A stretch of DNA of 34,280 nucleotides from Desulfuromusa sp. (GTDB lineage Bacteria > Desulfobacterota > Desulfuromonadia > Desulfuromonadales > Geopsychrobacteraceae): contig JAQIBX010000183.1 of NCBI GenBank assembly GCA_027858895.1, positions 1 through 34,280 of the forward strand, in the 5' to 3' direction. Positions within the stretch are counted from its first letter, which is position 1. The number at the start of each line of letters is the position of its first letter. Under the pieces are notes generated by a model. That model was not told where the DNA came from. It saw nothing but the letters and a program-made list of their open reading frames with translations, and did no database searches. Shown one piece after another: positions 9,963-18,769 of this stretch. Both the position numbers and the translations under genes were made by a program.

Positions 9963-9992
9963 TTGCAGATCATGACGTAATCTGGAGATAAT
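9963..9992 (+). promoter_or_regulatory. Predicted sigma-70 promoter of asnS
   Basis: TTGCAG (9963-9968) and GATAAT (9987-9992) are separated by 18 bp, placing the transcript start about 30 bp before the asnS ATG. It lies just after the hemerythrin terminator. Pattern-based call only. Confidence 0.45.
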
Positions 9993-10030
9993 AAAAAATA
10001 TTTTTGTTGTGGATTTGAAAGGAAAACAAG

Positions 10031-11422
10031 ATGAGTGGATTGGTAAAAATTTCGATCAAAGAGCTGTTGCAGTCACAGCAGCCGGAAGAAGCTGTTTGTG
10101 TCAAAGGCTGGGTACGTTCAATCCGACGGGGTAAGGGTGTTGCTTTTGTTACTTTGAATGATGGTAGTTGTTTTGCTTCTGTGCAGATTGTTTTGAGCCC
10201 GGATCTTGACAATTACGAGGCGGCTTCCAAGGTTGGTACCGGCGCCTGTCTGGCAGTGACTGGACAGTTGGTTGAATCACCGGCGGCAGGGCAGGCGTGG
10301 GAAGTGCAGGCACAAACGCTGGAAATTATCGGTGCCGCGGATGAAAACTACCCTCTGCAGAAAAAGCGACACAGTCTTGAATATTTGCGTTCTATCGCCC
10401 ACTTGCGGCCACGCTCCAACACCTTTGGCGCGGTGTTCCGGATGCGCAGTGCCCTCGCTTTTGCCGTTCATCAGTTTTTTCAACAGCGCAGTTTTCTTTA
10501 TGTACAGACCCCGATTATTACCGCCAATGATTGCGAAGGTGCCGGGGAAATGTTCCGGGTCAGTACCCTTGATCCACTGAATCCACCGCAACAGGCTGGT
10601 CAAGTTGACTGGTCGCAGGATTTCTTTGGCGAGCGCACCGGCCTGACTGTCAGCGGCCAGTTACAGGGCGAATTATTCGCTACGGCATTTTCCGATATTT
10701 ATACTTTTGGGCCGACCTTTCGGGCAGAAAACTCGAACACCAGCCGTCACGCCGCTGAATTCTGGATGATTGAACCCGAAATCGCTTTTGCTGACCTGCG
10801 TGATAACTGTCAACTGGGCGAGGATTTTCTCCGCTATATGGTTATCTATGCTCTGGAAAATTGCCAGGAAGATCTTGATTTTTTTAATCAACGGGTCGAA
10901 AAAGGGTTACTCGACAAATTGGAATCTCTTGCAAAAGCAGAGTTCCGCACCATCAGCTATACCGAAGCGGTTGAACAACTACATAATTCGGGTCAGTCGT
11001 TTGAGTTCCCGGTCGAGTGGGGGCATGATCTGCAATCGGAGCATGAACGTTATCTGACTGAAAAAATCTTTGCCGGACCTGTCTTTGTGACCGACTACCC
11101 AAAACAGATCAAGGCCTTTTACATGCGTATGAATGACGATGAAAAGACTGTTGCCGCTATGGATCTGCTGGTCCCCAGAGTTGGTGAAATTATTGGTGGC
11201 AGTCAGCGTGAAGAACGTTTCGATGTACTGCAATCGCGGATGGCGCTGCAGGGAATTGCTGCTGCTGATATGGCCTGGTATCTCGATATCAGGCGTTGGG
11301 GGAGTTGCCCTCATGCCGGGTTCGGCCTTGGTTTTGAGCGCCTGTTGATGTATCTGACCGGGATGGAGAATATCCGCGACGTTATCCCTTTCCCACGGAC
11401 TCCAGGGCATGCGAAGTTCTAA
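10031..11422 (+). CDS. asnS: Asparaginyl-tRNA synthetase
   Basis: 463-residue class IIb aminoacyl-tRNA synthetase that charges tRNA-Asn in the cytoplasm. The N-terminal OB-fold anticodon-binding domain contains VKGWVRSIRRGKGVAFVTLNDGS. Motif 2 is seen as FGPTFRAENSNTSRHAAEFWMIEPE, which is the asparagine rather than aspartate type. Motif 3 is GFGLGFERLLMYLTGMENIRDVIPFPR near the C-terminus. The length matches the bacterial enzyme. ATG 10031 has AAAGGA upstream. A repeat-derived hairpin element follows immediately and may serve as its terminator. Confidence 0.96.
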   Translation: MSGLVKISIKELLQSQQPEEAVCVKGWVRSIRRGKGVAFVTLNDGSCFASVQIVLSPDLDNYEAASKVGTGACLAVTGQLVESPAAGQAWEVQAQTLEIIGAADENYPLQKKRHSLEYLRSIAHLRPRSNTFGAVFRMRSALAFAVHQFFQQRSFLYVQTPIITANDCEGAGEMFRVSTLDPLNPPQQAGQVDWSQDFFGERTGLTVSGQLQGELFATAFSDIYTFGPTFRAENSNTSRHAAEFWMIEPEIAFADLRDNCQLGEDFLRYMVIYALENCQEDLDFFNQRVEKGLLDKLESLAKAEFRTISYTEAVEQLHNSGQSFEFPVEWGHDLQSEHERYLTEKIFAGPVFVTDYPKQIKAFYMRMNDDEKTVAAMDLLVPRVGEIIGGSQREERFDVLQSRMALQGIAAADMAWYLDIRRWGSCPHAGFGLGFERLLMYLTGMENIRDVIPFPRTPGHAKF

Positions 11423-11427
11423 TATTA

Positions 11428-11508
11428 AAATCCCCCTCAATCCCCCTTTACAAAAAGGGGGATGTTTAATCGCCCCCCCTCTTTGGCAAAGAGGGGTTGG
11501 GGGAGATT
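11428..11508. repeat. C-rich/G-rich inverted-repeat element containing a ribosome site
   Basis: About 81 bp holding two perfect hairpins (CCCCCTTT at 11442-11449 with AAAGGGGG at 11454-11461; CCCCTCTTT at 11476-11484 with AAAGAGGGG at 11488-11496) inside an outer imperfect inverted repeat (AATCCCCCTCAA on the left, TTGGGGGAGATT on the right). This form is common as a dispersed intergenic repeat in many bacterial genomes. The right arm supplies the GGGGGAG ribosome site of the next gene. Translating the element gives a false N-terminal extension (RPPSLAKRGWG) from the ATG at 11462. Confidence 0.8.
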
Positions 11509-11509
11509 G

Positions 11510-13267
11510 ATGCTATTCAGGAAAACTGATTTGAAAAACTTATTTCAATATATTCTTCTCGCTATTTTCCTGCTTTTCTGCAGCAATACAACCGCTGTGG
11601 CAGAAGAACCGGTGCGTCTGGATCTGCCGGTGCGGATCGGCGGTGACTATAATTATCCCCCTTATGAATATCTGGATCAGGATGGTTTGCCGACTGGCTA
11701 TAATATTGAGCTGAGTCAGGCCGTTGCCCGGGTGATGGGAATGGAGATCAATATTCAACTTGGCTCCTGGGGGGGGATGCGCCAGGCTTTGGCTCGGGGT
11801 GATGTCGATATTCTGATGGGAATGGCACATACAGAAGAGCGACTGGACGAAGTTGATTTTTCTATTCCCCATGCAAAAGTGCATCAATCCATCTGGATTC
11901 GCAACGACAATGAAACCATTCGCGCAGTTAATGATCTGGTTGGCAAAGAGGTCATTGTGATGAAGGGGAGTGTGATGCACGACTTCATGCTCGAAAATGG
12001 CATCGTAGCTGACCTGTTTATGGTGCAAACTCTGGCTGATGCGCTGAATCTGTTGGCTTCAGGTCATCACGATTGTGCCTTGGTTGCAAAACTTCCCGGT
12101 GAATATCTGCTGAGTAATCCGGCATTATATAACATCCATCCCATTGCCCGCCCGCTGGTTGCGCAGAATTATGGTTTTGCGGTCAAAAAGGGAAATCTTG
12201 AACTGCTGGCGCGGTTTAATGAGGGCCTCTCCTTGTTGAAAACATCTGGCGAATACCGCCAGATCAGGGAAAGATGGCTTGGGGTTCTGCAGCCAGAACC
12301 AATGTCTTGGACAAATATTATCCGTTACGGGGCGCTGGTTATCGGGCCGTTACTTCTGGTACTGATTGCTTTTGCCCTTTGGTCGAGGACTTTGCGTCGC
12401 CAGGTGGCATTAAGAACCGAAGAGCTGGAACGAGAAATTGCTGAACGGATGCGTTCCGCAGAAGAGTTGCAAGTGCGTCAGAAGCAACTGTTGCATGCTG
12501 ATAAAATGACCTCGCTGGGAATTCTGGTTGCCGGGGTGGCCCATGAGATCAACAATCCTAACGGTTTGATTCAACTTAGTCTGCCTCAATTGAGTAAGGC
12601 CTATCAAAGCATTGAACCGATCCTTGATGCCCATTACCAGGAGCGGGGCGATTTTAAGCTCGGCTGGTTCGGGTATTCTCGGATGCGTCAAGAAATCCCG
12701 CAAATGTTGGAAGAAATGTTGGATAGCTCTAATCGAATTAAGCGAATTGTTGAAGATTTGAAGGATTTTGCCCGGCGCAATGATTCCGGGTTGGATGATA
12801 TGGTTGACTTGCACGAAGTCATTCGCTCGGCAGTGCGGTTGTTGGATAATGCGCTACGCAAGGCAACTCATCATTTCCTGGTGAGCTATTCACCGAAGTT
12901 GCCATGTTTCCGCGGTAATGGACATCGTATTGAGCAGGTTGTCGTTAACCTGATTTTGAATGCCTGTCAGGCGCTGACTTCTGTTGACCAGGCGATTCAG
13001 TTGCGAACTTACGCGTTATCGGAGGAAGGGATGGTGGTTCTTGAGGTTCGAGATGAAGGTTGTGGCCTGGATGAAGACACTTTACAGCGAATTACCGATC
13101 CGTTTTTTACCACTAAACGGGAAACCGGTGGAACCGGCCTCGGGCTTTCGGTTTCCGATGGAATCGTTAAGGATCACCATGGGCGGTTGGAATTTTCAGG
13201 ACAGACTGGCAAAGGGATGGTGGTACGATTGTTGTTGCCAATCTATAAGGACAAGGAACAGGAATAA
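11510..13267 (+). CDS. Sensor histidine kinase with periplasmic solute-binding domain
   Basis: 585 residues from ATG 11510. A signal/anchor segment (about residues 10-31) is followed by a periplasmic family-3 solute-binding domain (about 38-258, beginning RIGGDYNYPPYEYLDQDGLPTGYNIEL), a membrane segment (about 270-291), a short coiled linker, HisKA with AGVAHEINNP (H345) and an ATPase domain (N-box NLILNACQAL, DEGCGLDE, TDPFFTTK, GGTGLGLS). There is an insertion of about 40 residues after the H-box. The predicted ligand is an amino acid or other small polar solute by family analogy; the actual ligand is unknown. The stop codon overlaps the start of the response-regulator gene by one base. The upstream start at 11462 is rejected because it would translate a repeat element. 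Confidence 0.9.
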   Translation: MLFRKTDLKNLFQYILLAIFLLFCSNTTAVAEEPVRLDLPVRIGGDYNYPPYEYLDQDGLPTGYNIELSQAVARVMGMEINIQLGSWGGMRQALARGDVDILMGMAHTEERLDEVDFSIPHAKVHQSIWIRNDNETIRAVNDLVGKEVIVMKGSVMHDFMLENGIVADLFMVQTLADALNLLASGHHDCALVAKLPGEYLLSNPALYNIHPIARPLVAQNYGFAVKKGNLELLARFNEGLSLLKTSGEYRQIRERWLGVLQPEPMSWTNIIRYGALVIGPLLLVLIAFALWSRTLRRQVALRTEELEREIAERMRSAEELQVRQKQLLHADKMTSLGILVAGVAHEINNPNGLIQLSLPQLSKAYQSIEPILDAHYQERGDFKLGWFGYSRMRQEIPQMLEEMLDSSNRIKRIVEDLKDFARRNDSGLDDMVDLHEVIRSAVRLLDNALRKATHHFLVSYSPKLPCFRGNGHRIEQVVVNLILNACQALTSVDQAIQLRTYALSEEGMVVLEVRDEGCGLDEDTLQRITDPFFTTKRETGGTGLGLSVSDGIVKDHHGRLEFSGQTGKGMVVRLLLPIYKDKEQE

Positions 13268-14667
13268 TGGAAAAAAAACTATTTCCTTCATTTGGGGTAT
13301 TACTGGTCGATGATGAACTTCCCTGGTTGCGGAGCCTGAGTCTGACCCTGGAAGGACCGGGGGGAGTCACAAATTTGCTGCAGTGCCAGGATAGCAGAGA
13401 GGTGATGCCGATATTGGAGCAGAACGATGTTGGTCTGGTGCTGCTGGATTTGACTATGCCGCACATTTCCGGAGAAGAATTGCTGGGGCAGATTGTCACC
13501 GAGTATCCACAGATCCGGGTCATTATTCTCAGTGGAATGAATCAACTGGAAACGGCAGTTAATTGCATGCGCGCAGGAGCCTTTGACTATTTTGTTAAAA
13601 CGGTTGAGGAAGAACGTCTGGTCGATGGGGTACGGCGTGCCATCCGGATGATTGAGCTGGAATCTGAAAATCGTGCTATTCGCAGGCGGTTTTTTCATGA
13701 TCAGCTCGATACGCCTGAGGTGTTCGCTCCTATTATCACCAATAATGCAGCGATGCGAGCCAGATTTCAATATCTGGAAGCGGTAGCTCCCAGCAGCCAA
13801 CCGATTTTAATTACTGGTGAAAGTGGCGTCGGTAAAGAGCTGGTCGCTCAAGCGATCCATACTCTCAGTTGCAATAGTGGATCGCTGGTATCGGTTAATG
13901 TTGCCGGGCTCGATGATAATGTTTTTGCCGATACTTTGTTCGGGCATGTGCGTGGTGCTTTTACCGGTGCTGATAATGTACGCAAAGGGATGGTTGAAAA
14001 GGCCGCTGGGGGAACTCTGTTTCTCGATGAAATTGGGGATCTAAATTCAGCATCGCAGGTGAAACTGTTGCGCTTGTTGCAGAATGGCGAATATTACCCT
14101 CTGGGTAGTGATCAACCGAAACAGATGACTGCCCGGGTGGTGGTTGCGACTCACGCTGATCTGGATGCCAAAATGGCAGCAGGAGAGTTCCGTCGCGATC
14201 TCTATTACCGGCTCTATTCACATCATGTCAATTTGCCACCCTTGCGGGAGCGGAAAGATGACCTGCCGCTACTGTTGGAATCTTTTCTAGCTGAAGCCGC
14301 AGTTAAGCTTGGTAAAAAGAAACCGACTCCGCCGAAGGAGCTGGCAGTTTTATTGTCGACCTATAGTTTCCCCGGAAATATTCGTGAGCTCGAAGCGATG
14401 GTTTACGATGCAGTGAGCCAGCACAACGGCAAAACCCTCTCGATGAAGAGTTTTCTCAAACGGATTGGTACTCAGGCTCAATATCCGTCGGTCGAGCAGT
14501 CTTTGATTGCAGAAAATCCGTTTAGCCGATTGGATGATTTACCGACTCTGCAGCAAGTTGGGAAGCTGTTGATTGATGAAGCAATGCAGCGTTCTACTGG
14601 GAATCAGAGTATTGCCGCACGTCTGTTGGGAATTTCCCAACCCGCGTTGAGTAAGCGATTAAAATAG
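13267..14667 (+). CDS. Sigma-54-dependent response regulator (NtrC type)
   Basis: 466 residues. The receiver domain has the acidic pair D15/D16, phospho-acceptor D61 (LLDLTMP) and conserved K111. The AAA+ domain has Walker A GESGVGKE (184-191), the sigma-54 contact loop GAFTGA (230-235), Walker B GTLFLDEIGD (249-258) and the arginine-finger region FRRDLYYRL. The C-terminal Fis-type helix-turn-helix ends at the last residue (NQSIAARLLGISQPALSKRLK). ATG 13267 overlaps the kinase stop (TAATG), indicating translational coupling with the cognate kinase. The sigma-54 promoter and repeats just downstream suggest that it controls the TAXI-TRAP operon. Confidence 0.94.
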   Translation: MEKKLFPSFGVLLVDDELPWLRSLSLTLEGPGGVTNLLQCQDSREVMPILEQNDVGLVLLDLTMPHISGEELLGQIVTEYPQIRVIILSGMNQLETAVNCMRAGAFDYFVKTVEEERLVDGVRRAIRMIELESENRAIRRRFFHDQLDTPEVFAPIITNNAAMRARFQYLEAVAPSSQPILITGESGVGKELVAQAIHTLSCNSGSLVSVNVAGLDDNVFADTLFGHVRGAFTGADNVRKGMVEKAAGGTLFLDEIGDLNSASQVKLLRLLQNGEYYPLGSDQPKQMTARVVVATHADLDAKMAAGEFRRDLYYRLYSHHVNLPPLRERKDDLPLLLESFLAEAAVKLGKKKPTPPKELAVLLSTYSFPGNIRELEAMVYDAVSQHNGKTLSMKSFLKRIGTQAQYPSVEQSLIAENPFSRLDDLPTLQQVGKLLIDEAMQRSTGNQSIAARLLGISQPALSKRLK

Positions 14668-14681
14668 GAAGGAGTCTAAAC

Positions 14682-14794
14682 CCATATGCGTTTGGTTATA
14701 GGCGTTCTTCTGGTTATATTTTTTAATTAATTGAAATCTTTGAGAAAATTTTATTATATATCGATTTGCCGCCATATGTGGTTATAGGAGTTCC
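14682..14794 (+). promoter_or_regulatory. Candidate upstream activator sites (GGTTATA repeats)
   Basis: Two related blocks lie upstream of the -24/-12 promoter. Copy 1 starts at 14682 with CCATATG, then five bases, then GGTTATAGGCGTTC ending 14707. Copy 2 starts at 14772 with CCATATG, then one base, then GGTTATAGGAGTTC ending about 14793. A third shorter copy of GGTTATA is at 14712-14718. The blocks sit about 80 to 180 bp before the promoter, the usual range for enhancer binding by NtrC-type activators. The likely binder is the response regulator encoded immediately upstream (inference). Confidence 0.55.
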
Positions 14795-14865
14795 ACCCCA
14801 AGATGTTATCTTCCCTTTGTAAAACAGTATTATGAATCAATGACTTGTGGTCGTTTGTAACTTTT

Positions 14866-14881
14866 TGGTATCTTCCTTGCT
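14866..14881 (+). promoter_or_regulatory. Sigma-54 (-24/-12) promoter of the TAXI-TRAP genes
   Basis: TGG at 14866-14868 and TTGCT at 14877-14881 place the invariant GG and GC exactly 10 bases apart (TGGTAT-N5-TTGCT against the consensus TGGCAC-N5-TTGCW). The expected transcript start is near 14892, about 50 bp before the binding-protein ATG. The neighbouring response regulator carries the GAFTGA loop needed to activate sigma-54 polymerase. Confidence 0.7.
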
Positions 14882-14944
14882 GTTACTTGCCTATTGCACA
14901 CATCGGGTGGGCAAAATCAATTCTTTTTTGAGGAGGAAGTATCC

Positions 14945-15913
14945 ATGAAAAAAATGTTTATGTATCTGTTGGCTTTTGCTGTTGCCGCCAGTTTTGTTCC
15001 AGTTAGCCAATCTGAAGCACAGCAGTTTGTCACTATCGGTACCGGTGGTGTTACCGGTGTTTATTACCCGACTGGTGGTGCAATCTGCCGTCTGGTTAAC
15101 AAGGGTAAAAAAGAACACGGTATCCGTTGCTCGGTTGAAAGTACTGGCGGTTCCGTTTACAACCTGAACACCATCGCAGCTGGCGAGTTGGACATGGGCG
15201 TTGCTCAATCTGACTGGCAGTACCATGCTTACAACGGCACCAGCAAATTCGAAAAACAAGGCGCTAACAAAGATTTGCGCGCGGTTTTCTCTGTTCACCC
15301 CGAGCCGTTCACCGTTGTTGCCCGTAAAGATTCCGGGATCAAAAACTTCGAAGACCTAAAAGGCAAGCGAGTTAACATTGGCAACCCAGGTTCCGGTCAG
15401 CGCGGCACCATGCAAGTGGCTATGAACGCTTATGGCTGGACCACTGACGATTTCAAACTGGCTTCCGAGCTGAAATCTTCCGAACAAGCTTCTGCCCTGT
15501 GCGACAATAAAGTTGACGCCATGGTTTTTGTCGTTGGTCATCCCAGTGGTTCGATCAAAGAAGCGACGACCTCTTGTGACTCAGTTATTGTTAATGTTTC
15601 CGGACCTAAAATTGACAAACTGATCAAGGACAATTCCTACTACCGGACCGCAACTGTTCCTGGTGGCATGTACCGCGGCACAGATACCGATACCAAGACC
15701 TTTGGTGTTGGTGCAACCTTCGTTTCTTCTGCCAAGGTTCCTACTGAGGTGATTTACAATGTTGTCAAAGCTGTGTTCGAAAACTTTGATGATTTCAAAA
15801 AGCTTCACCCGGCATTTGCCAACCTGAAAAAAGAAGAAATGATCAAAGATGGTCTGTCTGCTCCTTTGCATGATGGCGCTGTTAAGTACTACAAAGAAGC
15901 TGGTTTGATGTAA
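14945..15913 (+). CDS. TAXI-family TRAP transporter substrate-binding protein
   Basis: 322 residues from ATG 14945, which follows a strong GAGGAGG site; the in-frame TTG at 14894 is rejected. The signal peptide is [19 protein letters not shown]..., with likely cleavage after SEA near residue 24. The mature protein starts [20 protein letters not shown] and has the TAXI-family segments [26 protein letters not shown] and, later, [15 protein letters not shown]. It would capture an unidentified ligand (characterised TAXI proteins bind glutamate or other organic acids) and hand it to the fused permease encoded next. Codons such as CTG, GGT and AAA dominate, hinting at high expression. A strong hairpin separates it from the permease gene. 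Confidence 0.92.
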   Translation: MKKMFMYLLAFAVAASFVPVSQSEAQQFVTIGTGGVTGVYYPTGGAICRLVNKGKKEHGIRCSVESTGGSVYNLNTIAAGELDMGVAQSDWQYHAYNGTSKFEKQGANKDLRAVFSVHPEPFTVVARKDSGIKNFEDLKGKRVNIGNPGSGQRGTMQVAMNAYGWTTDDFKLASELKSSEQASALCDNKVDAMVFVVGHPSGSIKEATTSCDSVIVNVSGPKIDKLIKDNSYYRTATVPGGMYRGTDTDTKTFGVGATFVSSAKVPTEVIYNVVKAVFENFDDFKKLHPAFANLKKEEMIKDGLSAPLHDGAVKYYKEAGLM

Positions 15914-15931
15914 GCTGGTGGTTTAAAGCGA

Positions 15932-15970
15932 ATACAAAAATGCACCGCGTACTGCGGTGCATTTTTGTAT
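15932..15970 (+). terminator. 17-bp hairpin with T tract between binding protein and permease
   Basis: A perfect 17-bp inverted repeat (15932-15948 with 15954-15970, core TGCACCGC/GCGGTGCA, 5-nt loop) ends in ATTTTTGTAT. As an intra-operon partial terminator or 3'-end stabiliser it would make the abundant periplasmic protein exceed the permease. No separate promoter for the permease is evident in the 91 bp that follow. Confidence 0.75.
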
Positions 15971-16061
15971 CTTTCTGGAACAACCGGTTGAGAGTATGCT
16001 CCACGACCGACAAGACTGACAAATATAAGCGTTTATTTTGCATGCCGAAGGACAAATTGCC

Positions 16062-18671
16062 ATGACCAAAACGGACGATAACCTGATCCCTGAAGAAGAA
16101 TTGAGTGCTGCCGATCTCAAGCTTGCAGAAGAGCTCGCCAGCTCAGAAGCTGGCGCTCGCAACCCGACGGGAGCTTTCCCGAAAAAAGTTCTTTTCTTCG
16201 TTCCGCTGATCTGGACCCTTTTCCAACTCTGGTATGCATCACCGCTGCCCTTCATCTTTAATTTCTTTGTCGTCAACTCTACGGAGGCGCGGGCTATTCA
16301 CCTGGCGTTTGCGATATTTTTAGCATTTGTCGCCTTCCCGACCTTTAAGAAATCACCGAAAAACTATATTCCATTGCAGGACTGGGGTCTCGGATTGATC
16401 GGTGCCTTTTGTGGGTCTTATCTATTCATTTTCTACAGTGCGCTTGCCGACCGACCGGGGATGCCCTCACAGATGGATTTGGTTGTCTCTGTCGTCGGGC
16501 TGGTATTATTGCTCGAAGCAACCCGCCGGGCACTTGGTCCACCGTTGATGGTCGTTGCGACGGTTTTTATCATCTATACTTTTGGTGGTCAGTTTATGCC
16601 GGATGTTATTGCCCATAAGGGAGCCAGCCTGTCCAAAGGGATGTCCCATTACTGGTTGGGGACAGAAGGGGTTTTCGGTGTCGCTCTGGGGGTTTCGACC
16701 GGCATGGTTTTCATGTTCGTGCTCTTTGGTGCTCTGCTGGAAGCCGCTGGTGCTGGTAACTATTTTATCCGCACCGCTTTTGCTGGCCTTGGACATCTCA
16801 AAGGTGGTCCGGCCAAGGCGGCCGTTGTTTCTTCTGGTTTGACCGGTCTGGTTTCTGGCTCTTCTATTGCTAATGTTGTCACAACTGGAACCTTTACCAT
16901 TCCGTTGATGAAAAAAACTGGATTCTCCGCTGAAAAAGCCGGTGCCATTGAGGTGGCTTGCTCAACCAATGGCCAGTTAATGCCACCTGTTATGGGTGCC
17001 GCCGCTTTCTTGATGGTTGAGTACGTTGGTATTACCTATATCGAAGTTATTAAACACGCATTTCTACCGGCGATTATCTCTTATATTGCCCTCATTTATA
17101 TTGTCCATCTCGAAGCCTGTAAAATGGGACTCGAGGGGATGGAAAAAAACATCACCAAGACAGTTTCAAAAAGGCTTCTTACGTTTGCTTTTACGGTTCT
17201 TTCGCTGATTATTATTGGCGGAGTCACCTACTACGGGTTAGGCTGGATCAAAGGCGTCGCCGGTGGAGCGACGATATATATTGTTTCTGTTCTGTTGGTG
17301 GCGGCTTATCTGTTTCTGCTTTGGGTCGCCTGCAAGGTCCCCGAACTGGAACAAACGACGGAGATCAATGAACTGCCACCGCTAGGGCCAACGGCTCAGG
17401 CTGGCCTGTATTTTTTACTGCCGGTTGTGGTGTTGATGTGGTGTTTGACTGTAGAGCGTCTGTCCCCTGCGCTTTCTGCCTTTTGGGCAACGGTCCTGAT
17501 GATCTGCATCGTTGTGACCCAGCGGCCTCTGAAGGGTGTTTTCCGCAAGATGCAGGGTGAAACATTTGCCTTCAAAACCGGTCTTACGGATCTGATTAAT
17601 GGCATGGTGGCTGGTGCACGCAACATGATTGGCATCGGCGTTGCGACTTCTGCGGCAGGGATTGTCGTTGGTACCGTGACCTTGACCGGCATCGGTCTGG
17701 TTATGACCGAGTTCGTCGAGTTTATTTCCGGCGGTAACCTGATAGCGATCCTGTTTTTTACCGCCATTATCAGTTTGATCCTGGGCATGGGCTTGCCGAC
17801 TACAGCTAACTATATTGTTGTTTCGACCCTGATGGCACCGGTTATTGTCGATCTGGGTGCCCAGAACGGCCTCATTGTCCCCCTGATTGCTGTCCACCTG
17901 TTCGTTTTCTACTTCGGGATTCTGGCTGACGATACGCCACCGGTTGGCCTGGCGGCCTTTGCCGCTGCCGGGATATCGGGGGGCGATCCGATCAAAACCG
18001 GTATCCAAGGCTTCACCTACGACATTCGAACCGCAATTTTGCCATTCATGTTCATCTTTAACACCCAGCTGCTGCTGATGGGTATCGATCACTGGTATCA
18101 CCTCGTTATAACCGTTGTTGGTGCTACCTTGGCCATGTTGGCCTTCGCCGCAGCGACCCAGGGATTCTGGCTGACCAAGACCCGGCTTTGGGAAACAGCA
18201 GGTCTGTTGCTGATCGCCCTGATGCTGTTCCGACCTGGTCTTGTCTGGGACAGAATTTATCCACCATTGATCGAAGAACCTGCGGCACAACTGGAAAGTT
18301 ACATTGCCAATATGGATCCCGGTTCATCGCTACGTCTTGTCCTCCAGGGGGAAAAGATGAATGGAAAGATTTTCACCAAGACCATCATGTTGAAGATTGG
18401 TGAAGAAGCGACTGGCGCCGAAAGGATGGCTGGAGTCGGATTTGAAACCCGTGAAGAAGAGGGCAAAATTTTAATCGACAACGTCGTTTTCTCCAGTGCG
18501 GCAGAAAAAGCCGGTATCGATTTCGATCAGGAAATTTTGAACCTGCAGGTACCAACCCATCGTCTGCCAAAAGAGTTAGTCTACATCCCGACCTTAACTC
18601 TGTTTGCCTTTCTCTATGTGGTGCAGTCGCGGCGCCGAAAGAAGGATGAATTGGCGAAGTTGGTCGTGTGA
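16062..18671 (+). CDS. TRAP transporter permease, fused 4TM/12TM (DctQM) with C-terminal DUF3394-like region
   Basis: 869 residues from ATG 16062 (GAAGGA upstream). A charged N-terminal tail is followed by about four membrane helices (small-subunit part, about residues 44-200) and then the large DctM-like part with GLTGLVSGSSIANVVTTGTF and, in the second half, GMGLPTTANYIVVSTLMAPVI. This fused arrangement goes with TAXI binding proteins and imports ligand with sodium. The last ~165 residues contain two further hydrophobic stretches around a soluble region with a PDZ-like look (GVGFETREEEGKILIDNVVFSSAAEKAGI), matching the TRAP-associated DUF3394 domain. It is probably expressed with the upstream binding protein by read-through of the hairpin. 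Confidence 0.92.
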   Translation: MTKTDDNLIPEEELSAADLKLAEELASSEAGARNPTGAFPKKVLFFVPLIWTLFQLWYASPLPFIFNFFVVNSTEARAIHLAFAIFLAFVAFPTFKKSPKNYIPLQDWGLGLIGAFCGSYLFIFYSALADRPGMPSQMDLVVSVVGLVLLLEATRRALGPPLMVVATVFIIYTFGGQFMPDVIAHKGASLSKGMSHYWLGTEGVFGVALGVSTGMVFMFVLFGALLEAAGAGNYFIRTAFAGLGHLKGGPAKAAVVSSGLTGLVSGSSIANVVTTGTFTIPLMKKTGFSAEKAGAIEVACSTNGQLMPPVMGAAAFLMVEYVGITYIEVIKHAFLPAIISYIALIYIVHLEACKMGLEGMEKNITKTVSKRLLTFAFTVLSLIIIGGVTYYGLGWIKGVAGGATIYIVSVLLVAAYLFLLWVACKVPELEQTTEINELPPLGPTAQAGLYFLLPVVVLMWCLTVERLSPALSAFWATVLMICIVVTQRPLKGVFRKMQGETFAFKTGLTDLINGMVAGARNMIGIGVATSAAGIVVGTVTLTGIGLVMTEFVEFISGGNLIAILFFTAIISLILGMGLPTTANYIVVSTLMAPVIVDLGAQNGLIVPLIAVHLFVFYFGILADDTPPVGLAAFAAAGISGGDPIKTGIQGFTYDIRTAILPFMFIFNTQLLLMGIDHWYHLVITVVGATLAMLAFAAATQGFWLTKTRLWETAGLLLIALMLFRPGLVWDRIYPPLIEEPAAQLESYIANMDPGSSLRLVLQGEKMNGKIFTKTIMLKIGEEATGAERMAGVGFETREEEGKILIDNVVFSSAAEKAGIDFDQEILNLQVPTHRLPKELVYIPTLTLFAFLYVVQSRRRKKDELAKLVV

Positions 18672-18706
18672 TCAATTCGCTGAAAAAATGCCACCTTATC
18701 CTTTAC

Positions 18707-18716
18707 CTGTTATACT
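18707..18716 (+). promoter_or_regulatory. Possible extended -10 promoter of the uspA-like gene
   Basis: TGTTATACT near 18708-18716 matches an extended -10 element (TG-N-TATAAT), but no good -35 box lies 17 bp upstream. It would start a transcript about 45 bp before the UspA ATG, giving independent expression in addition to read-through from the permease gene. Confidence 0.35.
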
Positions 18717-18769
18717 CAAGGAGCGAAGGTTGTTGCAGTCGTCGAGTGTCTAGATAAATGGAGAATACT

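Noticed and set aside
11462-11509. Upstream ATG extending the sensor kinase by 16 residues
   Set aside because: The extension is a translated inverted repeat and precedes a normal signal segment; ATG 11510 has a good ribosome site.
14894-14944. TTG-initiated extension of the TAXI binding protein
   Set aside because: It covers the predicted transcript start and ribosome site and would spoil the signal peptide.
17415-18290. 291-codon minus-strand frame opposite the TRAP permease
   Set aside because: Antisense shadow of a strongly supported membrane-protein gene; composition (many Gln, Asn, His) is typical of a reversed hydrophobic coding strand.
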